Shown in pieces: positions 31,986 to 40,805 of a DNA stretch of 64,000 bases; within the stretch, counting starts at the first letter, position 1; each line of letters begins with the position of its first letter. The translations under genes and the position numbers were made by a program. The notes beneath the pieces are model-generated. The model saw only the letters and a list, made by a program, of their open reading frames with translations. It made no database searches and was not told the DNA's origin. The DNA is from an uncultured Desulfovibrio sp. (GTDB taxonomy: Bacteria; Desulfobacterota; Desulfovibrionia; Desulfovibrionales; Desulfovibrionaceae), in contig CAKTDV010000016.1 in NCBI GenBank assembly GCA_934546745.1, positions 1 through 64,000 on the forward strand. The letters are read 5' to 3'.

Positions 31986-34900
31986 TCAGTCCGTCACGGC
32001 GTCAAACTGAAGATGATTGACCGTCGCCAGGATACCGCCTCCGGCATCAATCGCCTGCGCATCGTACCGCACAAGACGTTCATCCATCCAGCAGCGGCGT
32101 ACGCGCAACGTCACGGGGCCGTGCGCCGCCGAAGGAAGGGCAAAGCGCAGAAAACCCACGGCGCTGATCCGCCACAGGCCGCGAGGGGTCTCGATGTCGC
32201 CAGGGAGCGGTTCCGCATTCCCGCGCCGCCCTCCGGAAGGAAGCAGCCCCAGAGACACTGCCGCGGCCTGTGCCATCGCCTCAAACATGACGGCACGACC
32301 GGTATATCCCACACCGCCGGAAACCGCCAGCGCCGAAGCCGCTTCGCTCATGCGTGCGTCAAAGACACTCTCATCCACGGCGGCGAAGGAATCCAGCAGC
32401 CGCCAGTCGCCGCCATAGCCGCGCCGTTGGTAAAAGGCGTCTGGCAGGGCGCCGTCGTTTCCCGCGGCCGTCTCCGCCGCCCACAGGGGCGGCAGGGTAC
32501 CGGCCCCTGCACCCATGAGCAGAACGGCCCGCGCCACGGGAGAGCTCTGATCGCGCCGCCGTCCGTTGGCGGAAATGTCCCATACGGACAGCGACGCGGG
32601 GCAGACACGCGCCATGGCCCCGTCGTGCCGCAACCACTGTCCGGCGCGCACATCGACACGCGCTTCGCGCGTGACGCCGGGCGGGAGCGACGGCGGCGGC
32701 GCAAAACGGACATCTGAGAGCCCTATGGGCGAAAGCCAGGGCAGAAAAAGCGATCCGGCCTCCAGCAACGCCTGCAGGGCGCGGCCCAGAGGCAGCCACG
32801 GGATTCCGTCCCCGGCGTCGCCGTGCCGCGACAGCGCCGGATCCGCAAAGCGGGAAAAATGGCAGTGGCCGCGCAACCCGGACGCACGGTCTGTTTCCCC
32901 GTCTCCGGCCTGACAGAATACCAGAGGGAATCGCTCCGACCGATCGACCGCAAAGGGTGGGGGCGGCGATGCGGGAGACGCCACGGAAGGCCGCGCCCAG
33001 CAGATGCGTTCCCGCGCGCCGCAGGTCAGTTCACGGGCGAGCAGATCGCCAAGTTCCCTGGGAGCGGGCGGCGTGCCGCCGTCCCAGAGGCGCAGCAAAC
33101 GGAAAGGCACGCCGCTCCTCCCGGCCTGCGCGGCAAGACAGCGCTCCACCGGGGCGTCGTCCGCCGCGTCGCCCCGGGACAGCGCGTGACGCAGCAGGCA
33201 GACATAATGCGGCGCGGGCGAAAGCAGCGTCTCCAGACCTGGCAGATCCGCCATATCCGCCCGCGACGCCATGATGAGAAGGCCCTCTGGCGCGCCCGCA
33301 GCCCCGACAAGCCGCCGCGCCGCCACGGCGTCCGCCAGCGCGACCGCGGCGTCTTCCGATACCAGTACGTCCGCCGCCCCCAGACACCGCAGCGACGGCG
33401 CGGCCTCCGCAAGAAAGGGCGGCAGCACCAGACGGGGCCGCAGCGGCGCCAGGCCCGCCACGGCGTCAAGGGCGTGCGCCGTACCCGCCCCGTCGGGGCA
33501 ACCGGCCGACAGCAGCATCAGCGTCTGACCGGGACGCATGTCCAGCCCCGTGCCGCAGGGATCAACGGACAGCGCGGCCGCTTCTTCCAGAAGATGTTCG
33601 GGCGCGTAGCGCAACAGCGGCTCGCGTGCCTGCCTCCCGGCGGACACCCCCCCGCCGCTGGGAGCCGTCCCGCCCGCGGGCGGCAATCCCGCCAGAACCC
33701 GCGACAGATCGCCCACCGTCGCCACATGCATGAGGGCGTCGAAATCGACGTTCCGCCCAAGACGCTCCTCCGCCCGCTGGATGAGCAGCGGGAAACGGCT
33801 GGAGCGCAGGGCAAGATCGTAACGCAAATCCATATCCGGACGCAGGGAAGCCACAGGACGCCCGCTGGCTTCGGCCAGCAGCTCCAGCACAATCCCGCCG
33901 TGCGGCCCCAAATCGGACGCGCCGGACACACCCGGCGCGGCAGGCGCGGTGGGTACAGCCGGCGACGAGGCCTGTTCCCCGTCTCCGTCCCCACGCGCGG
34001 CGGCGGCACGGCAAAGGGCGGCGCGCGGCAGATGCCCCAGCGCATACAGGCGGGCGCACGCCTGCCGCATGCTTTCCAGCTCATGGCCCTTGCGCGCCGC
34101 GGGGATGCACACGGCGCGCGGATCGCAGTCCTGCGTCAGGCCGCACAGGGTGTCCTGCGGCCCCAGCTCCAGAAAATGGGTCACGCCGTCACGCGAGCGC
34201 ATCCGCTCCACGCATTCCGACCAGCGCACGGAATTTTCATCAAGATCGGCGATGTACTCACAGATACGCGGCTGCTCCCCGGGATAGAATCCCGTGGTGA
34301 TGCAGCTCAGCAGTGGCAGACGGGGGGGCCGCATTTCCAGCGCGTTGAGACGGCGCAGGGAAAGATCACGCAAGATCCGCATACTGGGATGATGAAATGC
34401 CATCGTCACATTGAGCAGTATGGCGGGAATGCGGCGCTTGCGCAGGCTTTTCCGGGCCTCGAGCAGCATGTCGCGCGGACCGCTGACAATGAACTGGCGC
34501 GGCGTATTGTAATTGGAGACGTAAAGCGAAGGCCACTGGGCGCGGGCCTCCTCGATGACATCGACCCCGGCATGCACGGCCATCATGCCCGTCTCCCGCG
34601 TGGCGCGGGCTTCCAGCTCGGCCATGTGGGTGGCGCGCGTATCAAGAATGTACCAGGCCACTTCCGGCGCGTAGACGCCCGCGAAACACAGGGCCATGAG
34701 CTCCCCAAGGCTGTGCCCGCACATCAGGGAGGGTTGCAGGCCCAGCGAGGCAAAAACGCTCCACTGGGCATACTCCAGCAGAAAAAGATAGGGCTGCTGC
34801 CAGCGCGTCAGGCCGATCTTTTCCACGTCGCTCTCATCCATCAGCGAAAGCACGTCCCAGTCGGCCACAGCGGCGATGCGATCCATGGCGGCACGCGCGG

Positions 34901-35513
34901 CGGGAAAGGCATCATACAGTTCCCGTCCCATGCCCGGCCAGACACTGCCCTGACCGCAGCACATGACCGCCAGGCGGGATACCTGGGACGCGGGAGCCAG
35001 CCAGACGCCGCGTCCGGCAAGCTCTTCCAGCGCCTCGGGGGACGGCGCGCGTCCCAGCGGTGGCAGATGCTGCCGCCAGAGGGGATCCGTAGCGCCCAGA
35101 CGCCAGATTTCCCCCACATGGGGCACATCGGCATAGCGCACGCCGTCAAGGCAGATTTCCTCCGCCCCGTCCCCGCCCTCAGGCGCGCGCGAACGCAGCA
35201 GCCAGCAGCGGGGCGGCGTCGTTCCTCCGTCCAGAAGGAGGGCGCATTCCCCGGACAGACGCGCCGCGTGCCCGGCCACGGCGGCCCAGTCGCGCGGCAC
35301 GGACAAAGGCATGCCAAGACCGGCGCGCGTCACGGCGTCCCGCCAGTCCTCCGGCGAGCCTTCGCACAGCCAGACGGCCGGCCGGCCGCCGGGCATATGC
35401 CTCTGGGCGGCGGCCAGTCCCGCCGCCACAACGGCATCGGGGGCGTCGCCGTCCAGCGGCGCAGGATCGGCCACGAAGGAGGAAGAAAACAGAGGATCGC
35501 GAATTTCCCGCAT
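31986..35513 (-). CDS. Multidomain acyltransferase-ACP-degenerate ketoreductase-dehydratase protein lacking ketosynthase
   Basis: This 1175-residue protein resembles the C-terminal part of fatty-acid/polyketide synthases. Residues about 1-165 are unassigned. An acyltransferase domain spans about 180-480, with GQGSVWPGMGRELYDAF, the nucleophile S268 in CGHSLGE, and H374 in MAFHHPSM. A carrier domain spans about 538-610, with candidate phosphopantetheine Ser571 in DLALRSS. Residues about 640-890 look like a ketoreductase that has lost the glycine-rich NADPH loop but keeps a LWDGG-type end. Residues about 900-1175 look like a double-hotdog dehydratase (LSRHGDAGDGIPWLP and FYQRRGYGGDWRLLD). There is no ketosynthase in the window. 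It heads the leftward export operon. Similar domain strings occur in RkpA-like proteins of capsule loci. Confidence 0.7.
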   Translation of the reverse strand: MREIRDPLFSSSFVADPAPLDGDAPDAVVAAGLAAAQRHMPGGRPAVWLCEGSPEDWRDAVTRAGLGMPLSVPRDWAAVAGHAARLSGECALLLDGGTTPPRCWLLRSRAPEGGDGAEEICLDGVRYADVPHVGEIWRLGATDPLWRQHLPPLGRAPSPEALEELAGRGVWLAPASQVSRLAVMCCGQGSVWPGMGRELYDAFPAARAAMDRIAAVADWDVLSLMDESDVEKIGLTRWQQPYLFLLEYAQWSVFASLGLQPSLMCGHSLGELMALCFAGVYAPEVAWYILDTRATHMAELEARATRETGMMAVHAGVDVIEEARAQWPSLYVSNYNTPRQFIVSGPRDMLLEARKSLRKRRIPAILLNVTMAFHHPSMRILRDLSLRRLNALEMRPPRLPLLSCITTGFYPGEQPRICEYIADLDENSVRWSECVERMRSRDGVTHFLELGPQDTLCGLTQDCDPRAVCIPAARKGHELESMRQACARLYALGHLPRAALCRAAAARGDGDGEQASSPAVPTAPAAPGVSGASDLGPHGGIVLELLAEASGRPVASLRPDMDLRYDLALRSSRFPLLIQRAEERLGRNVDFDALMHVATVGDLSRVLAGLPPAGGTAPSGGGVSAGRQAREPLLRYAPEHLLEEAAALSVDPCGTGLDMRPGQTLMLLSAGCPDGAGTAHALDAVAGLAPLRPRLVLPPFLAEAAPSLRCLGAADVLVSEDAAVALADAVAARRLVGAAGAPEGLLIMASRADMADLPGLETLLSPAPHYVCLLRHALSRGDAADDAPVERCLAAQAGRSGVPFRLLRLWDGGTPPAPRELGDLLARELTCGARERICWARPSVASPASPPPPFAVDRSERFPLVFCQAGDGETDRASGLRGHCHFSRFADPALSRHGDAGDGIPWLPLGRALQALLEAGSLFLPWLSPIGLSDVRFAPPPSLPPGVTREARVDVRAGQWLRHDGAMARVCPASLSVWDISANGRRRDQSSPVARAVLLMGAGAGTLPPLWAAETAAGNDGALPDAFYQRRGYGGDWRLLDSFAAVDESVFDARMSEAASALAVSGGVGYTGRAVMFEAMAQAAAVSLGLLPSGGRRGNAEPLPGDIETPRGLWRISAVGFLRFALPSAAHGPVTLRVRRCWMDERLVRYDAQAIDAGGGILATVNHLQFDAVTD

Positions 35514-35642
35514 GCTGTCCTGTCCCTAGCGAAGCGCGTCGTGCGCCCCGGGCAAGAAAATACAAAAAAAGGATGCCGGAAGACATCCCCCCAAAAACTG
35601 GCAAAGGCTGTCTATTCTACCCAAGCGCTTTTCTCTTGTCCA

Positions 35643-35698
35643 GCGTGGAGCGGCATGCCGGAGGCACGCTTGCCATAGCCAACGGCCTCTGCTATCTT
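35643..35698 (+). promoter_or_regulatory. Promoter and dyad upstream of the oxoamine synthase operon
   Basis: TTGCCA (35670-35675) and TATCTT (35693-35698) are 17 bp apart, about 100 bp before the oxoamine synthase start. Directly upstream lies a dyad: GCGTG (35643-35647), the palindrome CGGCATGCCG (35651-35660), and CACGC (35665-35669), ending at the -35. It may be an activator or repressor site controlling the divergent units. The opposite unit starts at 35513. Confidence 0.5.
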
Positions 35699-35796
35699 TA
35701 CTTGTTACAAAAACATGACGTTCCCGCCGCCCGGCATCCTGCGGCTGCCGGTGCGTGGGCGCGTCGTGTTTTTCCATCATCTTTCGCGAGGTTGGC

Positions 35797-37113
35797 ATGA
35801 AGAAAAACCCTTCCGGACAGGCCGCGATGAACGCGGCGGCTGCGGAGCATGTGGCCGCCGGACAAGGCGCGCGGGGCTTCCTCCGCATGCGCTCCAAACT
35901 GTCGTTTGAACGGCTTGTGGAAATGGGCGCGAAAATGGGCATGGAAAACCCGCTTTTTTTGTGCCACGACGGCGCGGCCAAGGCTACGACCCGGATCAAC
36001 GGCAAGGAATACGTCAATTTCTCCACGTACGACTATCTTGATCTCAATACGCACCCAGAGATCACCGCAGCCGTGAACGACGCCGCCCTGCGCTACGGGA
36101 CCTCCGCCGGAGCCAGCCGCCTTGTCGGCGGCGAGCGGCCGCCACACCGCATTCTGGAACGCGCCATCGCCGATTTTTACGACGTGGAAGACGCCATCGT
36201 GTATGTCAGCGGACACGCCACCAACGTCTCCACCCTCGGATTTCTGTTCGGTACGCGCGACGCCATTTTCTACGACGGGCTGGCGCACAACTCCCTCATG
36301 CAGGGGGCGCGGCTCTCCGGCGCGGAACGCTACTCCTATGCCCACAACGACTGCGACGCCCTTGAGAAAATGCTGTGCGAGCACCGCGCCCGTCATCGCC
36401 GGGCCATTATCGTCACCGAGGGCCTGTTCAGCATGGACGGCAATATCCCCGATCTGCCCCGGCTGATCCGCCTCAAAAAGGAATTCGACTGCATGCTCAT
36501 GGTGGACGAGGCCCATTCCATCGGCGTCCTCGGCGCCACCGGACGCGGCGTGCGCGAATATTTCGGCGTCAATCCCGACGATGTGGACATGTGGATGAGC
36601 ACCCTGAGCAAAACGCTCTGCGGCTGCGGGGGCTTCATTGCCGGCCGCCACGATCTTGTGGAGTTCCTCAAATACGGATCGCCGGGTTTTGTCTTCAGCG
36701 TCGGCATGCCGCCCATCGTGGCCGCCGCCTGCTCCAAGGCGCTCGAACTCCTGCTGCGTGAACCTGAACGCGTCCAAAAAATCCAGCGTATCAGCCAGTT
36801 CTTCCTCCAGTATGCCCAGAGCAGGGGGCTGGACACCGGCGCGGCCCAGGGGTACGCCATCGTCCCGGTCATGGTGGGCGATTCCATGGTCGCGGGCTTT
36901 CTGGCCAACGCCCTTTTCCGGCGCGGCATCTACGTCATGCCCATCACCTTCCCCGCCGTCAAGGAAGGGCAGGCGCGTCTGCGCTTTTTCCTCTCGGCGT
37001 CCCACACCGAAGATCATATCCGCCGCGCCCTGGACGCTGTTGTCGAGGAAATTCCCCATGCCCAGAAAATCGTGGACGACTACCGCGGCAGCCATCAGGA
37101 CGACGTGGAATAA
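35797..37113 (+). CDS. Alpha-oxoamine synthase (AONS/SPT/KBL family)
   Basis: This is a 438-residue PLP enzyme that condenses an acyl thioester with an amino acid and releases CO2. The core from about residue 65 shows INGKEYVNFSTYDYLDLN, YGTSAGASRLVGGE, the PLP-stacking His in VYVSGHATNVST, DEAHS at 237-241 and the Schiff-base K272 in STLSKTLCGCGGF. The 60-residue basic N-terminal extension (KLSFERLVEMGAKMGMENPL) is typical of members that take their acyl chain from an ACP or PKS partner rather than CoA. That partner is probably the divergent ACP-containing protein. Compare RkpG in Sinorhizobium and oxoamine synthase domains of polyketide lines. The amino-acid substrate is unknown. Confidence 0.85.
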   Translation: MKKNPSGQAAMNAAAAEHVAAGQGARGFLRMRSKLSFERLVEMGAKMGMENPLFLCHDGAAKATTRINGKEYVNFSTYDYLDLNTHPEITAAVNDAALRYGTSAGASRLVGGERPPHRILERAIADFYDVEDAIVYVSGHATNVSTLGFLFGTRDAIFYDGLAHNSLMQGARLSGAERYSYAHNDCDALEKMLCEHRARHRRAIIVTEGLFSMDGNIPDLPRLIRLKKEFDCMLMVDEAHSIGVLGATGRGVREYFGVNPDDVDMWMSTLSKTLCGCGGFIAGRHDLVEFLKYGSPGFVFSVGMPPIVAAACSKALELLLREPERVQKIQRISQFFLQYAQSRGLDTGAAQGYAIVPVMVGDSMVAGFLANALFRRGIYVMPITFPAVKEGQARLRFFLSASHTEDHIRRALDAVVEEIPHAQKIVDDYRGSHQDDVE

Positions 37114-37127
37114 CGGACGCATCTCCC

Positions 37128-37158
37128 GTCATGTTCCCGGCCGGACCGGGAGCATGAC
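37128..37158 (+). terminator. Stem-loop between oxoamine synthase and first glycosyltransferase
   Basis: Thirteen-bp arms (37128-37140 and 37146-37158, one G-T pair) with loop CCGGA. No U tract follows, so it may be a partial terminator or an mRNA-stabilising element that lowers downstream expression. Confidence 0.4.
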
Positions 37159-37220
37159 CCCCTTTCCGGAGGCCGCCCCGCCTTTTCCGTGGACATGCTT
37201 TCATCCCAAAGGAACAGCCG

Positions 37221-38525
37221 ATGCCCGACAGCGACGCCCGGCCGTCTTCGCCCTTCTCCCCCTCTCCGGATGCGTCTCCGCCGCTTACCGGCTATGTGCT
37301 GCTCTGGTTTCCCGTCGCCTCGGAAACCTTTGTCTTTCATGAGGTGCGCCGCCTTGCGGAAATGGGGCTGCCCGTGCGTGTCTACACCATGTACGCCTCC
37401 CGTCTTGCGGGATACAGCGACACCATGCGCGCAACGCGTCTGCCCATACGGCATTTCGGCATCCGTGCGGCGGGCCGCGCGTTCGGGGCTTTTCTGCGCG
37501 CGCTCTTCTCCCGGACACGGCTGACCCTCCGTATCGCGCGCGATGCCCTTTGCCACCCCATGCGCACCTGGGAAACGCGGCTGGAAGCCCTTATCTGTTT
37601 CCTCTACGGATTTTTGCTGGCCGAGGAGGCCCGGCGCGACGGCGTGGAGCTGCTGCACGCCGCATGGGGCAACGGCCCGGCCACGGCCGCATGGGTGGCG
37701 TCCCGCCTGACGGGCATCCCCTTTTCCTTTACAGGCCGCGCCAGCGACATCTATCCCCAGGACGGCACTCTCTCCCTCAAAGCCCGCGACGCCCTGTTTA
37801 TCCGTACCAACAACAAGGCCAATGAAGCCTACCTGCGTGACTTCTGTCCGCCCGGCCAGCGGGACAAGGTCCGTACCGTCTACAACGGGCTGACCCTCGG
37901 ACACCACGCTCCCAGCCTTCTCCCCTTCCTACCGGTATACCGGCTGCTGTCCATCGGGCGCTTCGTCCCCAAAAAGGGTTTTTCCGATTTGCTCACGGCC
38001 CTGGCGCGCCTCCGGCGGGAGCGTGTGCCCGTGCGCCTGACGCTGGTGGGTGACGGACGCCTGCGCATGGCGCTGAAACGCCAGTGCCGCCGTCTCGGCA
38101 TCACGGATATGGTGGACATGCCCGGCTTCCTGCCACACGACAGGGTCGAAGCGCTCATGCGCAGCCACGACGTTTTTCTCATGCCCAGCGTCAAGACAGC
38201 CAGCGGCGATCGGGACGGTATCCCCAACGTCATCATAGAGGCGCTGTCCTGTCGTATGCCCGTCGTCGCTACCGGCGTCTGCGGCATCGGCGAGGTCATC
38301 CGCGATGGGGAAACCGGTCTGCTTGTGCCCCAGCGCGATGCCCGCGCGCTGGCCAACGCCGTGCGCCGCCTGCTGGAAGATCGGGATGCGGCCCTGCGCA
38401 TGGCCGAACGGGGGCACGCTCTGGTACTGCGTATGTTCGACAGCGACGCCAATACACGGCAACTCCTGCACCTCTACCGCGACAGTTGCGCCCATGCCCG
38501 CAGGGAGTCTTCCCGGAATGCCTGA
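37221..38525 (+). CDS. GT4-family glycosyltransferase
   Basis: This 434-residue GT-B enzyme has an N-terminal acceptor domain starting YVLLWFPVASETFVFHEVRR, with the SETFV phrase of capsule and colanic-acid type transferases. The C-terminal donor domain has LLSIGRFVPKKGFSDLLTAL, LVGDGRLRMALKRQCRRLGI, MPSVKTASGDRDGIPNVIIE and the nucleotide-sugar EX7E segment around NVIIEALSCRMPVVAT. It retains anomeric configuration if like other GT4 enzymes. AAGGAAC is 9 nt before the ATG. It overlaps the deacetylase gene by 8 nt. Donor and acceptor are not predictable. Confidence 0.85.
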   Translation: MPDSDARPSSPFSPSPDASPPLTGYVLLWFPVASETFVFHEVRRLAEMGLPVRVYTMYASRLAGYSDTMRATRLPIRHFGIRAAGRAFGAFLRALFSRTRLTLRIARDALCHPMRTWETRLEALICFLYGFLLAEEARRDGVELLHAAWGNGPATAAWVASRLTGIPFSFTGRASDIYPQDGTLSLKARDALFIRTNNKANEAYLRDFCPPGQRDKVRTVYNGLTLGHHAPSLLPFLPVYRLLSIGRFVPKKGFSDLLTALARLRRERVPVRLTLVGDGRLRMALKRQCRRLGITDMVDMPGFLPHDRVEALMRSHDVFLMPSVKTASGDRDGIPNVIIEALSCRMPVVATGVCGIGEVIRDGETGLLVPQRDARALANAVRRLLEDRDAALRMAERGHALVLRMFDSDANTRQLLHLYRDSCAHARRESSRNA

Positions 38526-39510
38526 ACCCCTGTTTATCGCCATCAGCCTCGACGTGGAAGAGGAAGGCCTCTTTGGCGGCCGCTATGACTGCCGCCATCC
38601 GTCCGTCCGCAATACGGCCTGTCTGCGACGCCTGCTCCCCCTTATGGAACGCGGTGTGCGGCCGACGCTCTTCTGCGCCCACAGCGTCCTTGCCGGTGAG
38701 GCATCGCGGGAACATCTTGCCCTCATGCGGGATGCCGGCGCGGAAATCGGCGCGCACCTGCACCACTGGAACACGCCGCCGCTACCCGACGGCACACCGG
38801 ACAGCCTGCCTAGCGTCCCCGCCTCGACCCTCTCCCCCGCCCTGCTGGCGGACAAGCTGCACACGCTGCTGACGGCCGCCCGCGATCTGTCCTCCGATCC
38901 CGTGGTCAGTTTTCGCATGGGCCGCTGGGACGCCCACCCCCAGCTCTGGCCGCTGCTGGCCCGCGAGGGGATACGGATCGACGCCTCCGTGCGTCCCCTG
39001 CACGGCAAACGCCTCGCCGCCAACGGCCTTGCCCTGAGCCCAGATCACTTCAATGCCCCTTTCCAGCCCTATACCATTGTCACGCCCTGGGGATCGCTGT
39101 TGGAAGTTCCCCTTTCCGCCGTACCGCTGCTGCCCGGACTGCCGGCCCTGATCCGTTCCCTGCCCAGCCCGCTGCGCCGCCGCGCCCAGGCGCATTTTCA
39201 CCGGTGGGGCGCGCTGGCCCTGTTGCCGGTGGAGCACCCGCTGCCGCTCATGCGTCTCGTGACGCGCGCCCTGCTCCCGCACGGCGCGCGCCTCCTCTCC
39301 CTGACCTGGCACTCTTCGGAAATGATGCCCGGCGGCGCTCCCCATATCCCCGACGAAGCCGCCGCGCGCCGCCTGCTTGACAAAATCTCCCGCTGGCTGG
39401 ACTGGCTGGAATCCCGCTACGCCGTCACCTACCTCCCCATGCGCGACATTGCCGCCCACTGCCCGCCCCAGCCAGCGCCCCCTTTCGCAGGAGACTGGAC
39501 ATGGCACTGA
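38518..39510 (+). CDS. Polysaccharide deacetylase-like protein
   Basis: This 330-residue protein from ATG 38518 (GGGAG upstream) overlaps the preceding gene. It has features of the NodB/CE4 fold: ISLDVEEEG at the N-terminus with the metal Asp, RPTLFCAHSVLAG, and DAGAEIGAHLHHWNTPPLPD, the second motif with its His residues. FRMGRWDAHPQL and SLTWHSSEMMPGG resemble the third and later motifs. Family enzymes remove N- or O-acetyl groups from glycans. It lies between two glycosyltransferases and has no signal peptide, so it would act on a cytoplasmic lipid-linked intermediate. Confidence 0.75.
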   Translation: MPEPLFIAISLDVEEEGLFGGRYDCRHPSVRNTACLRRLLPLMERGVRPTLFCAHSVLAGEASREHLALMRDAGAEIGAHLHHWNTPPLPDGTPDSLPSVPASTLSPALLADKLHTLLTAARDLSSDPVVSFRMGRWDAHPQLWPLLAREGIRIDASVRPLHGKRLAANGLALSPDHFNAPFQPYTIVTPWGSLLEVPLSAVPLLPGLPALIRSLPSPLRRRAQAHFHRWGALALLPVEHPLPLMRLVTRALLPHGARLLSLTWHSSEMMPGGAPHIPDEAAARRLLDKISRWLDWLESRYAVTYLPMRDIAAHCPPQPAPPFAGDWTWH

Positions 39511-40805
39511 CCCCCCTGCCACAGAACCGCCCCCATGTGGCCTGCATCCTGCTGTGGTACCCGCTCTTTACCCAACCCTTCATTTTTCAGGAGGTGGAAG
39601 GGCTGCGCGCCCATCTGCCGATCGCTGTCCACAGTCTCTACGGCAGGCATCTGCGCTGCTGCTCCTCGGCCATGCTGGCGGCGGCGCCACGGACAAAAAG
39701 GCTCGGCCCGCGCGCCCTGCCACTGCTGCTGCGGGATGCCGCGCGCCAGTGTTTCCGTTCCCCGCGCCGTTTCTTCCGGCTTTTCCGGCGCTGCCTCTGC
39801 CGGCGCTGGCCCTCGTGGGAAGTTTTTGGCGAAAATCTCTGGGCCTTTTTCGCGGGATGCCATCTGGCCTATCGCTTCCGCGAAGACGGCATGGACTTCA
39901 TCTATGCGCCCTGGCCGCGCGGCACGGCAACGGCCGCCCTTGTGGCCTCCGCCTTCAGCGGCATCCCCTTCGCCACTTCCGCGCGCGGCGACAATCTCGA
40001 ACCCGCGGATCCGGATCTGGCCTTCAAACTCCGCGGGGCCAGCTTCATTCGCGCCAACAACGCCGCCGACAAAGCGCGCATCGAAGCCCTGCCCGGCGCC
40101 CGCGCAACGGGAAAAACCCACCTTGTCTACAACAGCCTGACACTGCCCTCCGCCGTCGCGCCCGCCTTCACCTCCTTTCATACGCCGCCACGCCTCTTTG
40201 CCATTGGGCGCTTCGACGTTACCAAAGGATTCGACGTGCTGCTGCGCGCCTGCGCCCTGCTGCGCGACAGGGGCGTCTCTTTCCGGCTTACGCTGGCGGG
40301 CGGCGGCGGCAAGGCCCTCGGCCTCGGCGGCATGGGCGACAGACTGCATATCCTGCGCAGGGATCTGGGGCTGGAAACGCTCGTCACCATGCCGGGCCTT
40401 GTCTCCCACGACGCCTTGCCCGATCTGCTCCGCGCCCAGGACATCTTTCTCGCGCCCTGCGTCATCGATGCCGCAACAGGTATGCGCGACGGCATTCCCA
40501 ACACCGTCATCGAGGCCCTGTCCTTCGGGCTGCCCGTCATCGCCACCACGGTCAATGCGCTGCCGGAAATCGTGCGCCACGAAGAGACAGGACTGGCCGT
40601 GCCTCCGGGAGATCCCGAGGCCTTGGCCGACGCCGTGCAACGCCTCCTGGCGTCGCCCGACGAAGCCCGCCGTCTGGCCTCCGCCGGTTTCCGTCTCGCC
40701 CGCGACATGTTCTCCCCTGACGCCAATGCCCGCCGTCTGGCCGATCTCTTTCTCCATGCCGGCGACCGCCCAGCGCCCCAAGGAACGCCATCATGTGTGG
40801 CATAG
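39501..40805 (+). CDS. GT4-family glycosyltransferase
   Basis: This is a 434-residue GT-B enzyme, a diverged paralogue of the gene two positions upstream: both open with a LLWYP/LLWFP strand and a short PFIFQEVEGL/TFVFHEVRRL helix. The donor domain shows LFAIGRFDVTKGFDVLLRAC, LAGGGGKALGLGGMGDRLH, APCVIDAATGMRDGIPNTVI and EALSFGLPVIAT. It overlaps its neighbours on both sides (10 and 13 nt), so the GT-deacetylase-GT-amidotransferase block is one tightly coupled operon. Sugar specificity cannot be read. Confidence 0.85.
   Translation: MALTPLPQNRPHVACILLWYPLFTQPFIFQEVEGLRAHLPIAVHSLYGRHLRCCSSAMLAAAPRTKRLGPRALPLLLRDAARQCFRSPRRFFRLFRRCLCRRWPSWEVFGENLWAFFAGCHLAYRFREDGMDFIYAPWPRGTATAALVASAFSGIPFATSARGDNLEPADPDLAFKLRGASFIRANNAADKARIEALPGARATGKTHLVYNSLTLPSAVAPAFTSFHTPPRLFAIGRFDVTKGFDVLLRACALLRDRGVSFRLTLAGGGGKALGLGGMGDRLHILRRDLGLETLVTMPGLVSHDALPDLLRAQDIFLAPCVIDAATGMRDGIPNTVIEALSFGLPVIATTVNALPEIVRHEETGLAVPPGDPEALADAVQRLLASPDEARRLASAGFRLARDMFSPDANARRLADLFLHAGDRPAPQGTPSCVA

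Noticed and set aside
32823..35678. 951-codon + strand frame opposite the acyltransferase-ACP gene.
   Set aside because: Its His/Gln/Arg/Gly-rich translation is typical of antisense reading of GC-rich genes. The minus strand has the GHSLGE and carrier motifs.
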